Origin: Psychrobacillus sp032154225
GTDB lineage: Bacteria; Bacillota; Bacilli; Bacillales_A; Planococcaceae
NCBI RefSeq assembly: GCF_032154225.1
Contig: NZ_JALDYF010000007.1
Coordinates: 1 to 64,000 of the forward strand
Direction of reading: 5' to 3'
Length of the DNA stretch: 64,000 nucleotides
Shown here: in pieces, positions 25,841 through 33,908 of the stretch
How positions within the stretch are numbered: the stretch's first letter is position 1
Layout: each line of letters starts with the position of its first letter
The notes under the pieces: model-generated
What the model was told of the DNA's origin: nothing
Seen by the model: the letters and a program-made list of their open reading frames with translations, nothing else
The model's database searches: none
Program-made: the position numbers and the translations under genes

Positions 25841-25877
25841 TTCGTTATCCCCCTATGTGATCATTCATTTTCATTGC

Positions 25878-27053
25878 TTATAAAAGTTCAAATACACCAG
25901 CAGCACCCATACCGCCGCCGATACACATCGTTACTACTCCGAACTGTTTCCCTTGGCGTTTTAACTCGCTCATCATTTTCAACGTTAAAATCGTTCCAGT
26001 TGCCCCAAGTGGATGCCCTAATGCAATTGCTCCACCATTGACATTCACTTTATCAATATCAATTCCTAGATGACGGACTACTTGAATAGATTGAGAAGCG
26101 AATGCTTCATTAATCTCCCAAATATCAATGTCTTCTATAGATAAGCCAGCAAGCTTTAGTGCTTTTGGAACTGCAACAATTGGACCAATTCCCATTACAT
26201 CAGGTGCAACTCCACCTACTGCAAACGAACGGAACTTAGCAATCGGTTTTAATCCTTGTGCTTCTGCAACTTCACGGTCCATCACAAGTACTGCGCCTGC
26301 CCCGTCAGATGTTTGAGAAGCGTTACCTGCTGTAACCGACCCTCGAACATTAAATGCCGGGCGCAATTTTGCAAGCGTTTCGATACTCGTGCCGACACGA
26401 ACTCCTTCATCCATTTCAAATAAAAACTTCTTTTCTTGCGCCTTATTACTTTCATCTACATAATGCTTGATCACTTCAACAGGTACGATATCATCATTGA
26501 ATTTACCAGCAGCAATAGCAGCAGCAGCTAGCTCATGTGAACGAACTGCAAAAGCATCTTGGTCTTCGCGGCTAACTCCGTATCTAATCGCAACTTGCTC
26601 GGCTGTGTGACCCATTCCCATATAATATTGCGGTGCTGTTTCTGCCAAGTATGAATTTGGACGAATCGTATTTCCCATCATTGGAACCATACTCATCGAC
26701 TCTACTCCACCTGCAATAATTGCTTCCGAAGATCCGAGCATAATTCGCTCCGCTGCGTATGCAATCGACTGCAAACCAGATGAACAAAAACGGTTTACAG
26801 TAATTGCTGGAGTTGTATCTGGAAGTCCTGCTAATGCTCCGATATTACGAGCAACATTCATACCCTGCTCTGCTTCTGGCATTGCACAACCTAATATTAA
26901 ATCATCAATTGGGCCATCGTATCCTCCCGCTCGTTTCAATGTTTCTTTTACAACTAGTGCTCCAAAATCATCCGGACGAACTGTTGCCAAAGATCCTTTT
27001 TTCGCTTTCCCGACTGGTGTTCTCGCACCTGCTACGATAACTGCTTCACGCAT
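25878..27053 (-). CDS. fadA: Acetyl-CoA acyltransferase (3-ketoacyl-CoA thiolase) FadA
   Basis: A 391-residue thiolase that splits 3-ketoacyl-CoA to acetyl-CoA and a shortened acyl-CoA. The acyl-binding Cys is C90 in NRFCSSGLQ, the catalytic His is about residue 347 in ALGHPLGATG and the second Cys about 377 in TMCIGGGMGAAG. Length and motifs are complete. Middle gene of the operon, with AAGGAGG at the right distance from the ATG. Partner of FadN in channeling. Confidence 0.96.
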   Translation of the reverse strand: MREAVIVAGARTPVGKAKKGSLATVRPDDFGALVVKETLKRAGGYDGPIDDLILGCAMPEAEQGMNVARNIGALAGLPDTTPAITVNRFCSSGLQSIAYAAERIMLGSSEAIIAGGVESMSMVPMMGNTIRPNSYLAETAPQYYMGMGHTAEQVAIRYGVSREDQDAFAVRSHELAAAAIAAGKFNDDIVPVEVIKHYVDESNKAQEKKFLFEMDEGVRVGTSIETLAKLRPAFNVRGSVTAGNASQTSDGAGAVLVMDREVAEAQGLKPIAKFRSFAVGGVAPDVMGIGPIVAVPKALKLAGLSIEDIDIWEINEAFASQSIQVVRHLGIDIDKVNVNGGAIALGHPLGATGTILTLKMMSELKRQGKQFGVVTMCIGGGMGAAGVFELL

Positions 27054-27083
27054 GAGTTTTCCTCCTTAATGACCAACGCAGCC

Positions 27084-29468
27084 TTAGTTGCGTAACGGTT
27101 TTCCTTTTACTAACATATGTTGCATTCTTGCTTGCGATTTTGGTTCAGCTACAAGACTTAAAAATGCTTCTCTTTCCAGATCCAGCATATATTGTTCATC
27201 GATTAATGTGCCGTATGGAACTTTTCCACCTGAAAGCACATAAGCAAGCTTTTTCGCGATTTTCAAATCATGTTCACTGATAAATCCTGATAAGAACATT
27301 CCTTCTGCACCTAAAAGTAAAGTTGCATAACCAGATGCTCCTGTAACTGGAATTTTTTCACGAAGTGGTGCTTTATAGCCACCTTCAAACAGCGCAAGTG
27401 CTGCTTGTTTTGCATCATATAGTAGATGGTCTGGATTAACGCTTACGCCATCCGCGAAGTTTAAGAAATTGTTTTCGCGTGCTCCTTCACCAGAAGTAGA
27501 AACTTTTGCCATTGCAATCGTTTCAAATACTTTATTCGCAACATATTGATAATCTACTTGAACACCGTTTGGAAGACCTTTTAAATGCTTCACATAAAGC
27601 TCTTTATTGCCCCCACCACCAGGGATTAGGCCAACTCCCGCTTCCACTAGACCCATATACGTTTCCATCGACGCTTGAATATGAGCTGCTGGCAAGCAAA
27701 CTTCTGCTCCACCACCTAATGTCATTGCAAATGGTGCCGCTACTACAGGTTTCGCTGAGTATTTAATTTTCATCATCGCATTTTGGAAACTACGAACAAC
27801 AAAGTCTAATTCGAAAATATTGTCGTCTTGTGCCTCCATCAAAATCAATCCAAGATTAGCGCCAACACAGAAATTTTTCCCTTGGTTACCGATTACTAAG
27901 CCGTTGTAGTTTTTCTCCACTTCATCTACTGCAAAGTTAATCATTTGAATAATATCTAAACCAATAGAATTCGATTGTGAGTGGAATTCAAGTAAAGCAA
28001 TTCCATCACCTAAGTCTATTAAACTAGCACCAGAATTCTTTTTAATGACGCCATGTTTTTTCTTATATCTTTTCAAATCAATTACTTTTTCATTGACCGG
28101 AACTAATTGATAGTCCATGCCATCGAAGAAATAAAGATCCGCATCTACTTCTTTATAAAATGTTTCAAAGCCTTTATCCAATAAAGACTGTACAAACGTA
28201 GGAATTTCTTTTCCGTCAGCTTGCATTTTATCAACCGACTCTTTTACGCCGATTGCATCCCAAACTTCAAATGGTCCTTGCTCCCAGCCGAATCCCCATT
28301 TCATCGCTTGGTCGATCGATACGATATCATCTGCAATTTCTCCATGAAGCTCTGCTGAATATAGTAGAGTCGGACTTAATATGCTCCATAACAGTTCACC
28401 AGTACGATCTTTTGCATATGTTAACGTTTTCACTTTTGCAGCAAGACCTTTTTGTTGTTTCGCCATTTCCATAGAGGCTGTTTTTAGTTTCTTGGAAGGC
28501 TCGTATTCTAGCGTTTCTGGATTAAGTTCCAAAATTTCTTTATCCTTTTTCAAGAAGAAACCTTGACCTGTTTTTGCTCCAAGCCATTTATTTTCAAGCA
28601 TTTTATGCATAAACGCAGGGACTTCAAACACTTTTTGCTCTTCGCCAGATGTTTGGTCATATACATTTTTCGCTACATGAACAAATGTGTCTAAACCAAC
28701 AACATCAAGTGTACGGAATGTTGCGGACTTCGGACGCCCGATTAATGGACCTGTAACGGAATCTACTTCTCCGACAGAATATCCACGTGCAAGCATTTCA
28801 CGAAGTGTTACAAGCAAACCATATGTCCCAATTCGGTTGGCGATAAAGTTCGGTGTGTCTTTTGCTAAAACAACACCTTTTCCTAATGTATCTTCCCCGA
28901 AATGTTTCATAAACTCGACCACTTCAGGAGCAGTAGTATTAGCTGGAATTACTTCTAATAGCTTCAAATAACGAGGTGGATTAAAGAAATGCGTTCCTAA
29001 GAAATGCTTACTAAAATCTTCTGAACGTCCCTCTAGCATTGCGTTGATACTAATACCTGAAGTATTAGAACTAATGATTGTACCAGAACTTCGGATTGCA
29101 TCTATTTTTGCGTATAAGTTTTTCTTCACTTCTAAGTTTTCAACAATTACTTCTATAATCCAGTCCACATCTTTTAACTTTCCTAAATCATCTTCTAAAT
29201 TCCCAGCAGTTATTAACTGCAAGTTTTTCTTAGATGTTAGTGGTGCTGGTTTTTGTTTTAATAATTTTTGTAAAGCCGTTTGAGCAAAGCGATTTCGAAC
29301 AGTAGGATGTTCTATTGTTAACCCTTTTGCTTCCTCTTCTTTATTGACTTCGTTTGGAACGATGTCTAATAATAATGTTGGAATACCGATGTTTGCTAGA
29401 TGTGCAGCAATTCCAGATCCCATTACCCCTGAGCCAAGTACAGCTGCCTTTTTGATTTGATAAGCCAC
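27084..29468 (-). CDS. fadN: 3-hydroxyacyl-CoA dehydrogenase / enoyl-CoA hydratase FadN
   Basis: A 794-residue bifunctional beta-oxidation enzyme with the Bacillus order of domains: NAD-binding 3-hydroxyacyl-CoA dehydrogenase first (AVLGSGVMGSGIAAHLA near residue 8; GTHFFNPPRYLKLLEVIP near 140), then the C-terminal dehydrogenase domain, then an enoyl-CoA hydratase/isomerase domain from about residue 480 (NFCVGANLG, MTLGGGAEVCL and EAGVGLIPGGGG). I start at the GTG at 29468, 8 nt after GGAGG; a TTG two codons upstream is too close to that site. First gene of the operon, directly under a FadR box. Confidence 0.95.
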   Translation of the reverse strand: MAYQIKKAAVLGSGVMGSGIAAHLANIGIPTLLLDIVPNEVNKEEEAKGLTIEHPTVRNRFAQTALQKLLKQKPAPLTSKKNLQLITAGNLEDDLGKLKDVDWIIEVIVENLEVKKNLYAKIDAIRSSGTIISSNTSGISINAMLEGRSEDFSKHFLGTHFFNPPRYLKLLEVIPANTTAPEVVEFMKHFGEDTLGKGVVLAKDTPNFIANRIGTYGLLVTLREMLARGYSVGEVDSVTGPLIGRPKSATFRTLDVVGLDTFVHVAKNVYDQTSGEEQKVFEVPAFMHKMLENKWLGAKTGQGFFLKKDKEILELNPETLEYEPSKKLKTASMEMAKQQKGLAAKVKTLTYAKDRTGELLWSILSPTLLYSAELHGEIADDIVSIDQAMKWGFGWEQGPFEVWDAIGVKESVDKMQADGKEIPTFVQSLLDKGFETFYKEVDADLYFFDGMDYQLVPVNEKVIDLKRYKKKHGVIKKNSGASLIDLGDGIALLEFHSQSNSIGLDIIQMINFAVDEVEKNYNGLVIGNQGKNFCVGANLGLILMEAQDDNIFELDFVVRSFQNAMMKIKYSAKPVVAAPFAMTLGGGAEVCLPAAHIQASMETYMGLVEAGVGLIPGGGGNKELYVKHLKGLPNGVQVDYQYVANKVFETIAMAKVSTSGEGARENNFLNFADGVSVNPDHLLYDAKQAALALFEGGYKAPLREKIPVTGASGYATLLLGAEGMFLSGFISEHDLKIAKKLAYVLSGGKVPYGTLIDEQYMLDLEREAFLSLVAEPKSQARMQHMLVKGKPLRN

Positions 29469-29490
29469 GTGCAAAGCCTCCCCTTCGTCT

Positions 29491-29508
29491 TGAATGAATA
29501 CTCATTCA
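29491..29508. promoter_or_regulatory. FadR operator upstream of fadN
   Basis: TGAATGAATACTCATTCA is an exact fit to the Bacillus FadR consensus as I know it (TGAATGA, variable centre, TCATTCA) and a near-perfect palindrome. It lies 23 bp upstream of the fadN start. FadR, a TetR-type repressor released by long-chain acyl-CoA, would control the whole operon. The fadR gene itself is not in the window. Confidence 0.92.
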
Positions 29509-29651
29509 TTTTACAGTTAAAAAAAATAGACGTAATCTCTATATCCTTTAGTTTAGAACAAATTTTAAATTTTCGCAATAATAAAATGATGAAAAGTACA
29601 TTTTTCTTTCTAGTCATTCGAAAAAAGTGTAAACTGATAAGAAAAGCGGAA

Positions 29652-29751
29652 ACGCCTATTTCTGCCCTGACAGGCAAATGGGGAAAAGCGAGGAGGCAGT
29701 TCCCCAGCCACCACAGCTTTTTCACATTTGACCCCCGAGGGGCTAGGCGCT
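29652..29751 (+). repeat. Dispersed palindromic element, copy B
   Basis: Runs from acgccta to taggcgc and carries ctgccctgacaggc, aaatggggaaaagc, gaggaggcagttccccagcc, agctttttcacattt and cccgaggggc in the same order as copy C, from which it differs by only a few bases. Similarity continues past the end (tgtagctagacaattact, then gaaagttt/actttc). It lies between the fadN promoter and the thioredoxin-like gene. Confidence 0.88.
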
Positions 29752-29825
29752 GTAGCTAGACAATTACTTGGTTTGAAAGTTTAGACTTTCACACAAGTAA
29801 AAAAAAATGCTTGGAGGTTCATCAT

Positions 29826-30143
29826 ATGAAAAAAATTACAACTGCTGAACAATTTAATGAAATTATTGGTGGCAACGAAGAAGTACTAGTAAAATTCGAA
29901 GCTGGCTGGTGCCCGGATTGCCGACGCATGGAAATGTTTATCGATCCAATTATTGAAAAGTACAATCAATATACATGGTATGAAGTAAATCGCGATGAGT
30001 TACCAGAAATCGCTGAAAAATATGAAGTAATGGGAATCCCAAGTCTTCTTATTTATCAAAACGGAGAGAAAAAAGCACATTTACACAGCGCAAACGCAAA
30101 ATCTCCGGATCAAGTAACAGAATTTCTAGACGCTCAAAATTAA
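29826..30143 (+). CDS. Thioredoxin-like protein
   Basis: A 105-residue thioredoxin-fold protein with the active site WCPDCRRM (C29 and C32) and the cis-Pro loop MGIPSLLIYQNG. The CPDC pair differs from CGPC; family members in Bacillales are general thiol reductases of unknown partner. The ATG at 29826 has TTGGAGG 8 nt upstream; a start five codons earlier has none. The gene sits alone between two near-identical palindromic elements in direct orientation. Confidence 0.88.
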   Translation: MKKITTAEQFNEIIGGNEEVLVKFEAGWCPDCRRMEMFIDPIIEKYNQYTWYEVNRDELPEIAEKYEVMGIPSLLIYQNGEKKAHLHSANAKSPDQVTEFLDAQN

Positions 30144-30157
30144 AAAGAAATGCGTAA

Positions 30158-30255
30158 GCGCCTATGTCTGCCCCGACAGGCAAATGGGGAAAAGCGAGGA
30201 GGCAGTTCCCCAGCCTCCGGAGCTTTTTCACATTAGACCCCGAGGGGCTAGGCGC
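30158..30255 (+). repeat. Dispersed palindromic element, copy C
   Basis: Ends are gcgccta and taggcgc. It is nearly identical to copy B, 506 bp away and in the same direction, and shares the tail tgtagctagacaattact and a gaaagttt/actttc mini-hairpin. Its reverse complement matches copy A at the window start. Confidence 0.88.
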
Positions 30256-30307
30256 TGTAGCTAGACAATTACTATGTAGGAAAGTTTTTACTTTCTTAAC
30301 TAATCAA

Positions 30308-30338
30308 AAAGGCTGTTCCAATGAGGAGCAGCCTTTCT
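30308..30338 (+). terminator. Terminator after the thioredoxin-like gene
   Basis: aaaggctgttcc pairs with ggagcagccttt around aatga, with a short pyrimidine run after it. It lies 23 bp before the next gene's ribosome site and would end transcription from the thioredoxin gene and element C. Confidence 0.75.
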
Positions 30339-30360
30339 TCTATATAAGGAGATGATAGAA

Positions 30361-30870
30361 ATGCAAATCCAATTACCTTTACAAGGACTTTCTCAATATG
30401 ACGCTTCTATTCATCCAAACTATCAAGCTTCTGCCTGTGGTCCAGTTACCGCATTTGTTCTATTAAACTATCTTTTGCCAAACGCATGTCCCTATACCCC
30501 AAACGACATGTATAGCAAACTTGGCGGAACTCGCATTGGATTATTTACGCATCGTTTTATTCGCAACACGCGAAAAATTATTGGACCTGAATGGAAAGTA
30601 GTAAAATGTTCCCTCCACTCGGCCTTACACGAGTTAAAAAGTGGTCGCCCTGTTGCTTTGAAATTCGATAAGTATTTTACATTCCAATGGAATAAAAAAT
30701 TCACATTTGCCTACCACTGGGTTCCACTAATTGGCTACGAAATAAAAAACGCCGAACTCTTTTTAATCATTCATGATAATGGAGGCAGAAATAGAGAAAG
30801 TACCATTCGCAAAGTACGATACGCAGAAAATGCTTCTGTCCTTACATTTGTTCAAATTACACCGAATTAA
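30361..30870 (+). CDS. C39-like papain-fold peptidase family protein
   Basis: A 169-residue protein with a papain-like triad: C26 in ASACGPVT, H119 in FAYHWVPLIGYE and D139 in LIIHDNGG. This is the peptidase C39-like (YvpB-type) family of small cysteine peptidases. There is no signal peptide, so it may act in the cytosol. AAGGAG lies 9 nt before the ATG at 30361; the ATG at 30352 is too close to it. Its stop codon overlaps that of the convergent exonuclease gene. Confidence 0.78.
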   Translation: MQIQLPLQGLSQYDASIHPNYQASACGPVTAFVLLNYLLPNACPYTPNDMYSKLGGTRIGLFTHRFIRNTRKIIGPEWKVVKCSLHSALHELKSGRPVALKFDKYFTFQWNKKFTFAYHWVPLIGYEIKNAELFLIIHDNGGRNRESTIRKVRYAENASVLTFVQITPN

Positions 30871-31742
30871 TTTTTCAACTGTCTCGCTAAAATCGTATAA
30901 CCATTATCATATAGGTAATCATGCTTAGAAGACGGGATACCCTTCACAATCAGATGATCCAATTCTGCTTCAATCGGAACATCTCGTCGAATTGTCGCAA
31001 GCTCCTTAGAAAGCTTAAGCATCTCTAAATCTGTTTCGATTTTCGTACGTTGCCCTGCTTTCAATAAATGAAGAGAGTCGATAACATTTTCCACTGTTCC
31101 ATATGTTTGCACTAATTGTAATGCTGTTTTTGGTCCAATGCCTCTTACTCCTGCATAGCCGTCACTCGAATCTCCCATAAATGCTTTAACATCTGGGAAT
31201 AATAACGGCGAAATACCATACTCTTCTAAGAATCGCGCTTCATCGTATACGTCATATATCGTAAATCCTTTTTTCGTAAAGGCAATTTCAGTAGATGGGT
31301 GTAACAATTGCAATAAATCTTTATCTCCACTTACGATTGTGAACTTCGCATCCTCTTGCCATTTATGCGTAACCGAAGCGATTGTATCATCTGCCTCCAT
31401 GCCAATAATTCCAAAATTCATCCACCCTAAATGCTCTGATAAATCTTGTGCCATATCAAATTGAGGAATAAGTTCTTCTGCTGGCTTCGGACGATTTGCT
31501 TTATAGCCATCGTATAACTCATTACGAAATGTGTTGGCACCTTTGTCCCAACAAATTGCCATATGTGTTGGCTGCATTAGGGTTTGCGCGGCAAGTACAT
31601 GTCTTGCAAATCCCTGCACTGCATTTGTTGGTATTCCTTTATCATTCTTAAAATAGTTCCCAGACATCGCCGTTGCAAAAAACGAGCGAAATAATAATGC
31701 CATTCCATCTATTACTAATACATGTGGTTTCTCTTGAGCCAT
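30867..31742 (-). CDS. ypcP: 5'-3' exonuclease (PolA N-terminal domain-like, YpcP type)
   Basis: A 291-residue stand-alone FEN-like 5' nuclease. Metal ligands appear in VLVIDGMALLFRSFF, MEADDTIAS, VSGDKDLLQL and FMGDSSDGYAGVRGIGPKTAL, the last being the helix-hairpin-helix. It resembles the 5'-nuclease domain of DNA polymerase I without the polymerase and would act in primer removal or repair. Start chosen at 31742 (AAAGGA at 8 nt) instead of 31751. Convergent with the C39-like gene, stops overlapping. Confidence 0.9.
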   Translation of the reverse strand: MAQEKPHVLVIDGMALLFRSFFATAMSGNYFKNDKGIPTNAVQGFARHVLAAQTLMQPTHMAICWDKGANTFRNELYDGYKANRPKPAEELIPQFDMAQDLSEHLGWMNFGIIGMEADDTIASVTHKWQEDAKFTIVSGDKDLLQLLHPSTEIAFTKKGFTIYDVYDEARFLEEYGISPLLFPDVKAFMGDSSDGYAGVRGIGPKTALQLVQTYGTVENVIDSLHLLKAGQRTKIETDLEMLKLSKELATIRRDVPIEAELDHLIVKGIPSSKHDYLYDNGYTILARQLKN

Positions 31743-31997
31743 TTCAAACATCCTTTTTTATAGTAGATTTACATTTAGTATATCATGAGCCGCATGTTTC
31801 TAGAGTTATCAGGAAATAAAGTAATAAAAGCACCTACGTGTGTTGATTAACCATTTTATTTAATGGTTTCGGCAGGGATTTGCGCTACAGAGTCGAACGC
31901 TTACTGCAGGCACAGCTTCAGCCACTGGTGTCGCCGGCTCTTTCGCTCCAATCCAATCGAGCATGTTAGAAGCTTTCAGGCTATTCCTCTATTAAAA

Positions 31998-32076
31998 ATT
32001 TTTCCAACTAAACCTGCTTTTTTTTCCAACTAAATGCTCTAAAATTCTAACTAAGCCTTCCATTTTTCCAACTAAA
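31998..32076. repeat. Four spaced copies of tttttccaactaaa
   Basis: Three exact copies of tttttccaactaaa and one variant (attctaactaag) lie 20-26 bp apart, starting near 31998, 32021, 32044 and 32063. Spacing is close to two helical turns. No gene lies within 250 bp on the right. Confidence 0.75.
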
Positions 32077-32180
32077 ACGTAGAGTGACAGATGGGAAAGT
32101 AAATTAAAATAGAAAATGGATCGTCACATTTTATCGTTCAGCCCTATGATTACTAACCTATATAGATAGAGATTTACTGA

Positions 32181-32275
32181 ATGCCGTAGCGTGCCTGGCC
32201 GCTTGAGCCGAAGTATGAGACTCAAGCCGCGCAGCGCAAGTTGGCTCATGCAAAGTGCGGCAAGCGCGAAGGCAT
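32181..32275. repeat. GC-rich imperfect palindrome (atgcc...ggcat)
   Basis: Outer ends atgccgtagcg and cgcgaaggcat pair; inside, ggccgcttgagcc with ggctca and cttgag with ctcaag add more pairing. It is much richer in GC than its surroundings, resembling a REP-type element. No second copy seen in this window. Confidence 0.65.
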
Positions 32276-32333
32276 AGGGGCTATTCACTAAGACACACCA
32301 TATGTAAAGTACGAATGAGGACGTAAATCACCT

Positions 32334-32370
32334 AAAAAAGCCTAAAGGGAATTTTTACTTTCCCCTTAGA
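32334..32370 (-). terminator. Terminator of the EPS operon, overlapping the last stop codon
   Basis: On the minus strand ctaaggggaa pairs with ttccctttag around agtaaaaa and is followed by six T. The TAA of the deacetylase gene lies in the loop region. Confidence 0.85.
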
Positions 32371-33311
32371 CCCACGACATCTCTCATATGCATGCTCTCG
32401 AAACCATACTTCCCCTTCAAATACTCCACATGTATTAATATTTCCTCTAAAAACCACAAATTCTCTTCTATATTTTTCCCGAAATTATGTGGATGCCACC
32501 ATAAATGATACAACTCATTATTTTTAGCAGCATGTGTCAAACTGTTTTTAATTCGCTTCAAACGGAGCCCTTCCAACACCTTTAACCTATTACTATACGG
32601 GCGCAGAAAACGGCTCGACTTTATATTGGCAATCGGCTCTATTTCAATATCCTTCATTGAAAATGTATGATGACCCGATAAATTTATATAAGCGTCCATT
32701 AGCCGAAGCATTTGACGTATTTTCGTATTCGTTTTTTTCATATATGGCCCATAGATCCATGCCTCTTCATTGCCTCGATAAGCAGTTATTCCGTATTCAC
32801 GACATAGCTCCAAATAATTGGAATTCACTTGATTTCTTGGAAATACTAGTGAAGTACTGGCTTCTTTCAAACGAACAACCGCTTGCAAGTCTTTCTCAAA
32901 ATGCTCGCTACGTTGTCCATCCTCCAGGCAATAATAATGCGTGAATGTATGCGTGCCGATTTCTTGATTTGGAATTTCTTTCATAGCTTCAATAAGTGAA
33001 TGTCCATAATGATAAGGATCATTCACTTCATCCTCCCCGACGTTAGGTAGGTTATGCACCGGAGAAAAGGCGTCGTTATCGTATGGAATATTTAAACCTT
33101 CCAAGCAAGTTAAAAGCTCTTTTTTATTTTTACAATAAAGCAACCCTACGACTGCCCATGTTGCATGAATATCGTACTTCAAAAACAGCTTTAAAATTTC
33201 TGGTATCGCTAGACGTGCTCCTAGTATATTTGCTCCATATGTTTCAAGAGGAAACACATCATGTACCCCCCAATTTAACTCCGTATCTAATGAAATAATG
33301 AGCGCGCCCAG
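32355..33311 (-). CDS. Polysaccharide deacetylase-like protein, non-standard start
   Basis: A protein of the NodB/polysaccharide deacetylase superfamily. The first GTG gives 300 residues, but the frame is open upstream and encodes GALIISLDTELNWGVHD, the standard N-terminal motif of this subfamily with its catalytic/metal Asp. The His pair is in IGTHTFTHYY and a further motif in WWHPHNFG. So the true start lies upstream of 33257, yet no ATG, GTG or TTG is there: CTG at 33311, 9 nt after AGGAAAGG and 4 nt after the stop of the previous gene, is the best candidate (318 residues). Otherwise a frameshift has hit the 5' end. Last gene of the EPS operon; likely trims acetyl groups from the polymer. 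Confidence 0.75.
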   Translation of the reverse strand: MGALIISLDTELNWGVHDVFPLETYGANILGARLAIPEILKLFLKYDIHATWAVVGLLYCKNKKELLTCLEGLNIPYDNDAFSPVHNLPNVGEDEVNDPYHYGHSLIEAMKEIPNQEIGTHTFTHYYCLEDGQRSEHFEKDLQAVVRLKEASTSLVFPRNQVNSNYLELCREYGITAYRGNEEAWIYGPYMKKTNTKIRQMLRLMDAYINLSGHHTFSMKDIEIEPIANIKSSRFLRPYSNRLKVLEGLRLKRIKNSLTHAAKNNELYHLWWHPHNFGKNIEENLWFLEEILIHVEYLKGKYGFESMHMRDVVGLRGK

Positions 33312-33315
33312 TTCC

Positions 33316-33891
33316 TCACCCTTTCCTCTCCATTTTTTTAGAATTAAACGAATCCTTTACCCACAAAAAGTTTCGATATGTTTTTGCCTTTAAAATACTT
33401 GTTGAAAAAATTATCTTACTTAAGCCATTGCCATCATTATTTTTGGTTATATTTTGCTCTTTCATGTTTCTTGCTTTTAAATAATTGGATATCTTAGAAG
33501 GAGTACCCCCACTCTCTACTAATCCATGCAAATGAAAAATAGTATTTTTCTTGTAAGTAATAATCTCATCAAAAACAAACATGATAGCCCGATCTACATC
33601 TCTTTTTTTTGCAACTATATCCATCATTTTCGTTTCCTCAGGAGCTAAAAAATGCATTATATACCCAAACCATGTTTTTTTCAGTTGAAACGGAAAAAAT
33701 GCAATCATTCTATTATGCTCTTTTACTGCATATATCTTCACTTCTCCATGCCCTTCTAAAGACTTCAACAAATTACAAACAAATTCATATTCGATGAAAG
33801 GGTTTGAGTTTTGATTTTCCTTTAAAATGGCCAACCATTCTTCCTCGTATATCGATAGATGCTTATAAGTAGTAATTGAAATAAGCTCCAA
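33316..33891 (-). pseudogene. Internally deleted copy of the EPS-cluster GNAT protein
   Basis: A 191-residue frame that is a shortened paralogue of the 565-residue gene at 35977-37674. Both start MELI(S/T)..., share NPFIE near residue 28, and HLHGL.ES near 125. After about residue 150 the copy jumps to LSKIIFSTSILKAKTYRNFLWVKDS, which matches KKVIFSSKTLLAQINRMFLTTKES some 330 residues into the full gene; the GNAT core between them is missing. It then ends early. GGAGG lies 5 nt before the TTG at 33891. It has lost its acyltransferase domain, so I call it a relic, though the frame is still open and may be translated. Confidence 0.75.
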
Positions 33892-33908
33892 ATAATCCTC
33901 CAATCGAA

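Larger units (their letters stand above)
31743..32354. other. Gene-free, repeat-rich stretch at the left edge of the EPS operon
   Basis: No gene supported. It holds a fourfold ttccaactaa repeat (31998-32076), a GC-rich palindromic block (32181-32275), an unrecognised GC-rich patch near 31865-31970 and the EPS terminator. The mixture of base composition suggests relic or mobile DNA at an operon boundary. Confidence 0.6.

Noticed and set aside
29423..30355. Frames through the palindromic elements around the thioredoxin gene
   Set aside because: They translate the repeat itself (both strands give similar peptides at both copies).
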